Assembly: GCA_025964065.1 (NCBI GenBank)
Contig: JAOPZO010000480.1
Span: 1 to 5,498 of the forward strand
Length of the DNA: 5,498 nucleotides
Direction: 5' to 3'
Origin: Solirubrobacterales bacterium
Lineage (GTDB): Bacteria > Actinomycetota > Thermoleophilia > Solirubrobacterales > Solirubrobacteraceae
The position numbers were made by a program, and so were the translations under genes. Below the pieces are notes generated by a model, which worked only from the letters and a program-made list of their open reading frames with translations, was not told the DNA's origin and did not search any database. Position 1 is the stretch's first letter. The number at the start of each line of letters is the position of its first letter. Of the stretch, positions 1 to 5,240 are shown in pieces.

Positions 1-645
1 GCGAGCGCCGCGGGCATCCCGCTCGCGGTGCTCCCGAGCGGCACCGCGAACGACTTCGCGGGCTTCCTCGACCTTCCGGACGACCCGGAGGAGGCCGCCC
101 GCCTCGCCGCCGACCCGGCCGCGCGGACGCGCCGGATCGACGTCGGCCGCTCGGGCAGGATCCCGTTCCTGAACGCCGCGGCCTGCGGGCTCTCCGTCGC
201 CGCGGCGGAGCACGCCACGCCGCTGAAGAAGGCGCTCGGAGCGGCCGCGTACGCCGTCGGCGCCGTCCGCGCCGGGGCGGGCGAGGACGCCTGCACGTAC
301 CGGGTCTTCGTCGACGGCGAGGAGCGCTTCGACGGCGAGGCGTGGCAGGTCATCGTCTCCGGGACGGGCGCGTTCGGCAACGGCGCCGAGGTCGAGCCGG
401 CCGACCCCGCCGACGGCGAGCTCCACGTCACCGTGCTGCACGGCGGCTCCCGCGTGGCGCTGCCGCTCCGCGCGTGGGGCATGCGCCAGGGCGGCCTCAC
501 CGAGCAGGATGGCGTCACGACGTTCTCCGGCCGGGAGGTCGTCGTGGAGGGCGCGGACGCCTGGAACGTCGACGGCGAGCGCTGCGAGCACGACGACGCC
601 GGGCGCTTCGGGCTCGACGGCCACGTCGACGTCGTGGTCCCGTGA
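1..645 (+). CDS. YegS/DagK-type lipid kinase, C-terminal part (5' end outside window)
   Basis: Members of this NAD-kinase-fold family phosphorylate diacylglycerol or related lipids with ATP at the inner face of the membrane. The frame is open from base 1, so the N-terminus, including the expected GGDGT nucleotide motif, lies upstream; 214 residues are visible. Visible residues 11-20 read LPSGTANDFA, the conserved catalytic-domain motif (family form G-T-x-N-D-F/L-A). FLNAAACG follows at about 56-63, where the family has its N-x-x-x-x-G segment. WNVDGE at 188-193 matches the conserved C-terminal V-D-G-E motif of the beta-sandwich domain. The GTG at 28 is internal to the domain and cannot be the real start. 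The TGA stop (643-645) overlaps the GTG start of the next gene, so the two are probably co-translated. The family call is firm. The substrate (diacylglycerol, sphingoid base or another lipid) cannot be read from this fragment. Confidence 0.9.
   Translation, partial: ASAAGIPLAVLPSGTANDFAGFLDLPDDPEEAARLAADPAARTRRIDVGRSGRIPFLNAAACGLSVAAAEHATPLKKALGAAAYAVGAVRAGAGEDACTYRVFVDGEERFDGEAWQVIVSGTGAFGNGAEVEPADPADGELHVTVLHGGSRVALPLRAWGMRQGGLTEQDGVTTFSGREVVVEGADAWNVDGERCEHDDAGRFGLDGHVDVVVP
619..640 (+). promoter_or_regulatory. Stem-loop just upstream of the coupled GTG start
   Basis: GGCCACG (619-625) can pair with CGTGGTCC (633-640) with one bulged T, leaving a 7-base loop. A 10-base perfect palindrome, ACGTCGACGT, lies at 623-632. 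The structure ends one base before the GTG start at 642. It lies in the kinase coding sequence (valine/aspartate codons), so it may be a composition effect; a role in gating the downstream start is inference. Confidence 0.25.
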
Positions 646-1961
646 GGGCGCCGCGGGTCGCGCTCGAGCCGCCGCCGAAGCACGTCGCGCGCTTCGCCTG
701 GCCGGCCGCGATCGCCGGGATCCTGGGCGCGCGCTACGCCAGCGAGTCGCTGCGGCACCGGCGGGAGGAGGGCGAGGGCTACTCGCTCGAGGGCGACGGC
801 CTGGACGTCGCGGGCCCGGAGTTCCTGCGGGCCGCGGAGGCGCTCACCGGCGCCCCGATCTCCACGGGCAACACGGTCGAGCTGCACGTGAACGGCGACG
901 CGATCTTCCCCGCGATCATCGACGCCATCCGCAGCGCCACGAAGACGATCACGCTCACGACCTACGTCTTCTGGAAGGGCGAGATCGCCGAGCGGGTCGC
1001 CCGCGAGCTCATGGCGCAGGCCGAGAGGGGCCTCCGGGTCACGGTGCTCCTCGACTTCATCGGCTCGGTGAAGATGGACCACGCGCTCGTCGCGGAGATG
1101 CGCGAGGCCGGCGTCGAGGTCGCGCTGTTCCGGCCCCCGAGGCCCTACGCGGTGCGCCGCATGAACAACCGCTGCCACCGCAAGCTCCTCGTCATCGACG
1201 GCGAGCGGGGCATGATCGGCGGCGTCGGCATCGCCGACGAGTGGACGGGCAACGGCGAGGACCCGGACCACTGGCGCGACACGCACGTCACCGTTCGCGG
1301 GCCGGCCGTCCGCGGGCTGCAGGGCGCGTTCGCGGAGAACTGGCTCGAGGCGACGGGGTGCGCGCTCGTCGGGCCGGAGCACCTCCCCGAGCTGCCGCCG
1401 GTCGCGGAGGGCGGGCCGATGCAGGTCGTCCGCTCGCGCGCGGGGGTCGGCGACACGAACGTCGAGGCGCTCTACTTCCTCGCGATCGCCTGCGCGCGGG
1501 AGACCCTCGACCTGACCGCGGCGTACTTCGCGCCGCGGCCGGCGTTCGTCGAGGCGCTCGAGGACGCGCAGGGCCGCGGCGTCCGCGTCCGGGTGCTCGT
1601 CCCGGGTCCGAACATCGACAAGCCGTTCGTGCGCGTCGCGGGCCGCGAGACCTACGCGCGGCTTCTCGCCGCCGGGGTCGAGGTGCACGAGTACCAGCCG
1701 ACGATGCTGCACGCGAAGACGCTCGTGGTCGACGGCGCCTGGTCGACGGTCGGCTCGGTGAACTTCGACAACCGCTCGTTCCAGCTGCAGGACGAGGCGA
1801 CGCTCTGCGTGCAGTCCGACGCCTTCGCCGCCGAGCTCACGCGCCAGTTCGGGGAGGACCTCGAGAACGCGGAACGCATCACGGAGGACCGCTGGGACGG
1901 CCGCCCCGTGCGCCACCGCCTCCACGAGAAGGCGCTGGCGCTCGTGCGGCGCGAGATCTAG
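642..1961 (+). CDS. Two-HKD phospholipase D family protein, cardiolipin-synthase-like (ClsB-type)
   Basis: A 439-residue protein with two phospholipase D repeats. The first HxKxxxxD motif is CHRKLLVID (H179, K181, D186) and the second is LHAKTLVVD (H357, K359, D364), followed by GSVNFDNRSF, which is typical of cardiolipin synthases. Such enzymes transfer phosphatidyl groups through a phosphohistidine intermediate, making cardiolipin or related phospholipids. The start chosen is GTG at 642. The open frame extends upstream to 342, but that part reads as arginine-rich low-complexity sequence antagonistic to the lipid kinase frame, and GTG 642 forms a GTGA overlap with the kinase stop. No Shine-Dalgarno is visible, so translation probably depends on coupling. 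The N-terminus has one short hydrophobic stretch (about 18-30) rather than the two membrane helices of classical Cls, so it resembles the shorter ClsB type. A phospholipase or nuclease role cannot be excluded by sequence alone. The 3' end meets the MYG1-family gene tail to tail at CTAG. Confidence 0.92.
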   Translation: MRAPRVALEPPPKHVARFAWPAAIAGILGARYASESLRHRREEGEGYSLEGDGLDVAGPEFLRAAEALTGAPISTGNTVELHVNGDAIFPAIIDAIRSATKTITLTTYVFWKGEIAERVARELMAQAERGLRVTVLLDFIGSVKMDHALVAEMREAGVEVALFRPPRPYAVRRMNNRCHRKLLVIDGERGMIGGVGIADEWTGNGEDPDHWRDTHVTVRGPAVRGLQGAFAENWLEATGCALVGPEHLPELPPVAEGGPMQVVRSRAGVGDTNVEALYFLAIACARETLDLTAAYFAPRPAFVEALEDAQGRGVRVRVLVPGPNIDKPFVRVAGRETYARLLAAGVEVHEYQPTMLHAKTLVVDGAWSTVGSVNFDNRSFQLQDEATLCVQSDAFAAELTRQFGEDLENAERITEDRWDGRPVRHRLHEKALALVRREI

Positions 1962-1976
1962 TCGTCCGCGAGCGCC
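1937..1976. terminator. Possible bidirectional stem-loop across the convergent stop codons
   Basis: GGCGCTCG (1937-1944) and CGAGCGCC (1969-1976) are perfect inverted repeats. The stem can extend by a G-U and a G-C pair to about 10 pairs, around a loop of about 20 bases that contains both stop codons. No T-tract follows on either strand, so it is not a classical intrinsic terminator. Eight-base inverted repeats also arise by chance in GC-rich coding DNA. It is recorded because there is no other place for a terminator between the two convergent genes. Confidence 0.25.
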
Positions 1977-2839
1977 TGCTCGAGCAGCGCGAGGACGCCG
2001 TCGCGGGAGGCCGCGGCGGCGTAGAAGCGGGCGGCGTGCGCGAACTGGGCGTCCGCCACGCCCGTGACCGCGGCGAGCTCCTCGTCGGCGAGCCCCGCCC
2101 ACGCGGCGGGCAGGTCCTTGCGGTTGCCGAAGCCGCCGAGCTGCACGGGCACGGCCTGCAGGCCCCAGCCACGGGACTTGGGGTAGACGACGAAGAGGGC
2201 CTCGGGCGCCTGGGTCACCACGGCCTCCCGCCACGGCATGTTGCCCTCGAGCTCCACGACGCGCGGGTCCGTCGCGCGGCCGATCGCGTCGCGGACGAGC
2301 TGGCGGGCGCGGTCGAAGGCGGCGGCGCCGGCGAGCTCGCGCTCCAGGATGCCGCGGGCGAGGGCGACCGCCTCGCCGAAGCGCGCGTCCTCCGCGGCCT
2401 GGTCGAGCTCCTCGTCCCACGCCGGGTTCATCGCCGCGACGAGGCCGCTGACCGTCATGGGCCGCACGTCCTCGACGAGCGACGTGCTGATCGTCTGGCC
2501 CGTGTCGTTCGCGTCGACGCCCTGCACGAGGCGCTCGTCGACCGCGCGGGCGGCCTCCTCGCTCCCGGCCAGCGCGACGCCGTGCTCGCGCCACACGAGG
2601 CCGAAGCTCGCGAAGCGGATGCCGTTCTCCCGCTCCCCCGCGCCGCCCTTCTGGTGGTGATCGAAGTCCCCGGACGCCGGGTCCGTGCGCAGGCCGACGT
2701 CCACCCGGAGGTCCGCGGCCCCGTGCGCGTCCCGATCGCGGGTGCGGACGAGGTCGAACCGCCCGAGCGCGAGCTCGAGCGTCGCGACCGCGAAGACCTC
2801 GTCGGCGTGGAAGTTCCCGGGGTGCGTGGCGACGAGCAT
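1958..2839 (-). CDS. MYG1 family (UPF0160) metal-dependent hydrolase / DHH-type exonuclease
   Basis: A full-length 293-residue member of the MYG1/UPF0160 family, related to DHH phosphoesterases; eukaryotic MYG1 has been described as a 3'-5' RNA exonuclease. Family signatures in order: ATHPGNFHADEV at 4-15 (metal-binding H6, H11, D13), DVGLRTDP with D47, FDHHQKGG with D60-H61-H62, and VDANDTG with D109. The C-terminal half carries WGLQAVP, then FGNRKDLPAAWAGL, near-diagnostic for MYG1. All metal-ligand positions appear intact. The protein has no signal peptide or membrane segment and should be cytoplasmic; the bacterial substrate is not established. The start is ATG at 2839, immediately before the first family motif. 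There is no convincing Shine-Dalgarno; a TAGCCT -10-like box lies 6 bases upstream, suggesting a leaderless transcript. It is the last minus-strand gene, separated by 118 bases from the DUF3107-like gene, and its TAG overlaps the phospholipase D stop. Confidence 0.93.
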   Translation of the reverse strand: MLVATHPGNFHADEVFAVATLELALGRFDLVRTRDRDAHGAADLRVDVGLRTDPASGDFDHHQKGGAGERENGIRFASFGLVWREHGVALAGSEEAARAVDERLVQGVDANDTGQTISTSLVEDVRPMTVSGLVAAMNPAWDEELDQAAEDARFGEAVALARGILERELAGAAAFDRARQLVRDAIGRATDPRVVELEGNMPWREAVVTQAPEALFVVYPKSRGWGLQAVPVQLGGFGNRKDLPAAWAGLADEELAAVTGVADAQFAHAARFYAAAASRDGVLALLEQALADD

Positions 2840-2845
2840 CCGCCC

Positions 2846-2851
2846 AGGCTA
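2846..2851 (-). promoter_or_regulatory. Putative -10 box for a leaderless MYG1-family transcript
   Basis: On the minus strand the hexamer TAGCCT fits the TANNNT -10 pattern common in actinobacteria. Exactly 6 bases (GGGCGG) separate it from the ATG at 2839, so transcription would begin at or next to the start codon. No -35 hexamer is recognisable at the usual distance. The absence of a spaced Shine-Dalgarno site supports the leaderless reading, but a TANNNT match alone is weak. Confidence 0.3.
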
Positions 2852-2913
2852 TGCGGACGGCTCAGGCGCGCCGGGCGGCGGCCGCGACGTTCACGGACAG
2901 CTCGTCCCGTCAG

Positions 2914-2957
2914 CCGATCGGGGAAGGGCCGATGCGCCATCCCCCCTCGACGATCGG
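2914..2957 (-). terminator. Inverted repeat directly after the DUF3107-like stop codon
   Basis: CCGATCG (2914-2920) and CGATCGG (2951-2957) are perfect inverted repeats, and on the transcribed minus strand the first arm begins immediately after the TGA. Further G-run/C-run pairing (GGG at 2921-2923 with the C-run at 2941-2946) is possible inside, past a 4-base bulge. A third copy of CCGAT at 2929-2933 would allow an alternative, mutually exclusive stem. There is no T-tract, so this could be a non-canonical terminator, an mRNA 3'-end stabiliser or an operator. CCGATCGG at 2914-2921 is itself a palindrome. Confidence 0.35.
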
Positions 2958-3173
2958 TCAGCCGCCGAGGCCGAACCCGACCCGCGGCTCGTCCTTGTCC
3001 ACCTTGAGCCAGAGGACGTGCTGCAGGTTGAGCTTCACGGTGCCGTCCTCGCCCGAGACCTCGTGCCAGCCGTCGCCGCCGATGGCGCCCTGCAGGCTCG
3101 TGAGCTCCTCCTCGGTGACGCGGAGGGCGAGCGGCGGGGAGGCGTGGAAGCCGATGGAGATGCGCTGGGCCAT
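2958..3173 (-). CDS. Small DUF3107-like protein
   Basis: A 71-residue acidic protein of unknown function. Its layout resembles the actinobacterial DUF3107 family (about 75-95 residues): a short N-terminal strand (RISIGFHAS, 4-12), a central helix-like stretch rich in glutamate and leucine (20-31), a strand pair around DGTVKLNLQHVLWLKV (43-58), and the characteristic terminal R-V-G-F-G at 64-68. This is a by-eye match; another small beta-rich family is possible. It has no signal peptide or membrane segment. The start is ATG at 3173, 4 bases after the epimerase TGA. A GAAGGA Shine-Dalgarno lies in the last codons of the epimerase with 10-base spacing, the clearest ribosome site in the window. 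Close spacing implies co-transcription and probable translational coupling with the epimerase. No function can be assigned. Confidence 0.8.
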   Translation of the reverse strand: MAQRISIGFHASPPLALRVTEEELTSLQGAIGGDGWHEVSGEDGTVKLNLQHVLWLKVDKDEPRVGFGLGG

Positions 3174-3177
3174 GGGG

Positions 3178-3591
3178 TCAGTGTCCTTCGTGGGAGGGCT
3201 GGACGATCTCGGTGAGCACGCCGCCCGAGGACTTCGGGTGCAGGAACGCGACGCTCGAGCCGCGGATCCCGGTGCGGGGCGTCTCGTCGATGAGCCGCAC
3301 GCCCGCCGCCGTCAGGCGCTCGAGCTCGGCCACGATGTCCGTGGTCTGGTAGGCGACGTGGTGGATCCCCGGGCCGCGCTTGGCGAGGAACTTCCCGACC
3401 GGCGTGTCGGGGCCGAGCGGCGCGAGCAGCTCGACGTGGTTCTCGCCGACGTCGAGCAGCACCGCCTCGACGCCCTGCTCCTCGACCACCTCACGGTGCA
3501 CGAGCACCATCTCGTAGTCGCGTTCGTAGAGGGCGAGGGCCGCGTCGAGGTCCTCGACCGCGATGCCGATGTGGTCGATCCGGGCGAACAT
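3178..3591 (-). CDS. mce: Methylmalonyl-CoA epimerase
   Basis: A 137-residue single-copy VOC (glyoxalase/bleomycin-resistance fold) enzyme that interconverts (2S)- and (2R)-methylmalonyl-CoA, linking propionyl-CoA carboxylation to the B12-dependent mutase and succinyl-CoA. The first repeat begins with IDHIGIAVEDL (metal ligand H7) and carries NHVELLAPL (E54). The second begins with GIHHVAYQTTDI (H78 the likely ligand) and ends in FLHPKSSGGVLTEIVQ with E128. The FLHPK-x-x-G-G-V-L-x-E signature closely matches human MCEE and bacterial epimerases. Length is normal for the family. The start is ATG at 3591, two codons before the first conserved strand. No Shine-Dalgarno is evident; a TAGACT box lies 9 bases upstream in the 23-base gap after the ftsH-like gene. 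No carboxylase or mutase gene is in the window, so its pathway partners are elsewhere. Confidence 0.93.
   Translation of the reverse strand: MFARIDHIGIAVEDLDAALALYERDYEMVLVHREVVEEQGVEAVLLDVGENHVELLAPLGPDTPVGKFLAKRGPGIHHVAYQTTDIVAELERLTAAGVRLIDETPRTGIRGSSVAFLHPKSSGGVLTEIVQPSHEGH
3184..3189 (-). promoter_or_regulatory. Shine-Dalgarno site for the DUF3107-like gene
   Basis: GAAGGA on the minus strand, encoded by the penultimate Glu-Gly codons of the epimerase, lies 10 bases before the ATG at 3173. It fixes that start and embeds the site in the upstream gene. The other internal starts in the window lack a comparable site. Confidence 0.6.
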
Positions 3592-3600
3592 GGGCCGCGG

Positions 3601-3606
3601 AGTCTA
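3601..3606 (-). promoter_or_regulatory. Putative -10 box before the epimerase
   Basis: TAGACT on the minus strand fits TANNNT, lies 9 bases before the ATG at 3591, and sits in the short gap after the ftsH-like stop. It could give a transcript with a 0-3 base leader, explaining the lack of a Shine-Dalgarno. No -35 match is visible. Read-through from ftsH is an equally good explanation for expression. Confidence 0.22.
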
Positions 3607-3614
3607 TCGGCGGC

Positions 3615-5240
3615 TCAGTCCGCGGACGGTCCCTCGGGCGCCAGGCCCTCGGCGGCCACGACGCGGAGCCCCGCCTCGCCCGCGCTGCGCCGCAGTCGCG
3701 GCACCCCGCGCATGATGAGGTCGAGCTCGCTGCGGTCGATGACCTCCTGCGCGAGGAGGGTCTGGGCGATCTCCTCGAGCTTGGGGCGGTGGTCGGCGAT
3801 GAGCCGCCGCGCACCGCGCTCGGCCTCGAAGACGAGGTCCTGCTGCTCCTCGTCGCGGATCCGGCGGGTGGTGTCCGAGACGACGTTCGCGTCGGTCACC
3901 GCGCGGGCGGTCGCCGCGATGGAGCCCATGCCGAACTCGTGGACCATGGAGTGCGCGATCTCCGCGACCCGCTGCAGGTCGCTGGCCGCGCCCGTGGTGA
4001 CCGCGCCGAAGACCTGCTGCTCGGCGACCCGGCCGCCGAGCAGGACGGTCATCTGGTCGATGAGCTCCTCCCGGGTCTTGAGGTAGGAGTCCTCGTCCGG
4101 GAGGTTCATGACGTATCCGAGCGCGGAACCACGCGGGACGATCGAGATCTTGTGGACGCGGTCCGTCGTCACGAGCAGCTCGCGGCAGAGCGCGTGACCG
4201 GCCTCGTGGTAGGCGACGACCCGGCGCTCGTGCGGGTTGAGCGTCGTGGAGGACTGCACGCCCGCGACGACGCGCTCCAGGGCGTCCTCGAAGTCCGCGT
4301 GGGCGAGCGCCTCGCCGTCGCGGCGGGCGCAGAAGATCGCGGTCTCGTTGCAGATGTTCGCGAGGTCCGCGCCCGTGAGCCCGCTCGTCTGCGCCGCGAC
4401 GAGGCGCAGGTCGACGTCGGGGCCGAGCGGCTTGCCGCGCGTGTGCACCCCGAGGACCTTGAGCCGGCCCTCCACGTCGGGCGGCGTGACGAACACCTGG
4501 CGGTCGAAGCGGCCCGGGCGCAGGAGCGCCGGGTCGAGCTTGTCGAGGAGGTTCGAGGCGGCGATGACGATGACGTTCTCGGAGTTGGAGAAGCCGTCCA
4601 TCTCGACCAGGAGCTGGTTCAGGGTCTGCTCGCGCTCGGAGTTGTTGTCCGTGCCGCGGCGGGCGCCGACGGCATCGATCTCGTCGATGAAGAGGATCGA
4701 CGGGGCGTTCCTGCGGGCCTCGGCGAAGAGGCGCCGGATCCGCGCGGCGCCGAGACCGGCGAACATCTCGACGAAGCTCGACGCCGACTGGGAGAAGAAC
4801 TGCGCGCCGGACTCGCTCGCCACGGCCTTCGCCAGGAGCGTCTTGCCGGTGCCGGGGGGCCCGTGCAGCAGGACGCCCTTCGGGACCTGCGCGCCGAGCG
4901 CCTTGAACTTCCTGGGGTCCTTGAGGAAGTCGACGACCTCCTTGAGCTCCGCCTTCGCCTCATCGACGCCCGCGATCTCGTCCCAGCCGATGTCCCGCAT
5001 CGCCGTCGGCTTGATCTGCGTCGGCTTCGTCTTGGGCATCATCTTCAGCGTCCGCCAGAGGACGTACACGATCGCCGCCATGAAGAGGAGGCCGAGGACG
5101 CCGCCCCAGTCGGAGGCGAAGTCCTGGATCGCGGTGGTCACGGACCCCTGATCGGGGTCCACCGGCATCACCGCCGAGGTCTGCAGGACGCCCTTGAGGC
5201 CCGCGATCGCCTCGATGAGGGGCTGCTTGTCCTCGGTCAC
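3615..5240 (-). CDS. ftsH: FtsH-type AAA+ zinc metalloprotease, short single-TM form
   Basis: An ATP-driven membrane protease that extracts and degrades membrane and cytosolic proteins. It has 541 residues, against roughly 610-650 for classical FtsH. Order: about 45 N-terminal residues, one hydrophobic helix (46-62), a basic linker (63-77), an AAA+ domain with Walker A GPPGTGKT (127-134), Walker B ILFIDEID (182-189) and second region of homology LRPGRFDR (R241 and R244 as arginine fingers), then an M41 peptidase domain with HEAGH (345-349) and third zinc ligand D421 in TTGAASD. All catalytic residues are present. The first membrane helix and periplasmic domain are missing; charge distribution predicts N-out/C-in, like Yme1. 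The pore loop is F160-A-G-L-G (usual FVGVG), and the segment before it (SQSASS for the usual SISGSD) is divergent. The start is GTG at 5240, whose GTGA overlaps the regulator's stop; ATG at 5168 (M25) is a less likely alternative. Probably an accessory FtsH paralogue. Confidence 0.93.
   Translation of the reverse strand: MTEDKQPLIEAIAGLKGVLQTSAVMPVDPDQGSVTTAIQDFASDWGGVLGLLFMAAIVYVLWRTLKMMPKTKPTQIKPTAMRDIGWDEIAGVDEAKAELKEVVDFLKDPRKFKALGAQVPKGVLLHGPPGTGKTLLAKAVASESGAQFFSQSASSFVEMFAGLGAARIRRLFAEARRNAPSILFIDEIDAVGARRGTDNNSEREQTLNQLLVEMDGFSNSENVIVIAASNLLDKLDPALLRPGRFDRQVFVTPPDVEGRLKVLGVHTRGKPLGPDVDLRLVAAQTSGLTGADLANICNETAIFCARRDGEALAHADFEDALERVVAGVQSSTTLNPHERRVVAYHEAGHALCRELLVTTDRVHKISIVPRGSALGYVMNLPDEDSYLKTREELIDQMTVLLGGRVAEQQVFGAVTTGAASDLQRVAEIAHSMVHEFGMGSIAATARAVTDANVVSDTTRRIRDEEQQDLVFEAERGARRLIADHRPKLEEIAQTLLAQEVIDRSELDLIMRGVPRLRRSAGEAGLRVVAAEGLAPEGPSAD
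5142..5160 (-). repeat. Perfect 7-bp hairpin inside the ftsH 5' coding region
   Basis: GGACCCC (5142-5148) and GGGGTCC (5154-5160) are perfect inverted repeats around a 5-base loop. They lie 80-98 bases into the ftsH-like message, in codons 28-33 just before the membrane helix. The arms are almost all G and C, so the RNA hairpin should be stable. No T-tract follows. It may be an accident of Asp-Pro/Gly-Ser codon choice or may slow translation before membrane insertion. Confidence 0.4.

Larger units (their letters stand above)
2840..2957. other. 118-base intergenic gap with promoter-like and stem-loop elements
   Basis: This is the only sizeable gap in the window, lying between the DUF3107-like gene and the MYG1-family gene, both on the minus strand. 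It holds the long inverted repeat at 2914-2957 next to the upstream stop, a smaller imperfect stem with arms near 2893-2898 and 2904-2910 (ACGG-AC against GTCCCGT), and the TAGCCT box before the MYG1 start. I see no convincing small gene in it. Confidence 0.6.

Noticed and set aside
28..30. GTG at 28 as the start of the lipid kinase
   Set aside because: The frame is open upstream to base 1 and this codon lies one residue before the conserved L-P-S-G-T-A-N-D-F motif, in the middle of the catalytic domain.
342..641. N-terminal extension of the PLD-like protein up to base 342
   Set aside because: This part lies within the kinase coding frame, is almost pure Arg/Gly/Ala/Pro, and adds no PLD domain; GTG 642 with the GTGA overlap is the better start.
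2455..2940. Alternative minus-strand frame overlapping the MYG1 start and the gap
   Set aside because: Runs of Arg/Ser/Thr typical of a shifted frame; the MYG1 frame has all family motifs.
509..3007. An 832-codon plus-strand open frame spanning three genes
   Set aside because: It is arginine/alanine low-complexity sequence crossing the PLD gene out of frame and then lying antisense to the MYG1-family gene. It is a GC-bias artefact with no recognisable motif.
2851..4086. A 411-codon plus-strand open frame over the small gene, the epimerase and part of ftsH
   Set aside because: Ser/Arg-rich complement of real genes, with no motifs, crossing three gene boundaries.
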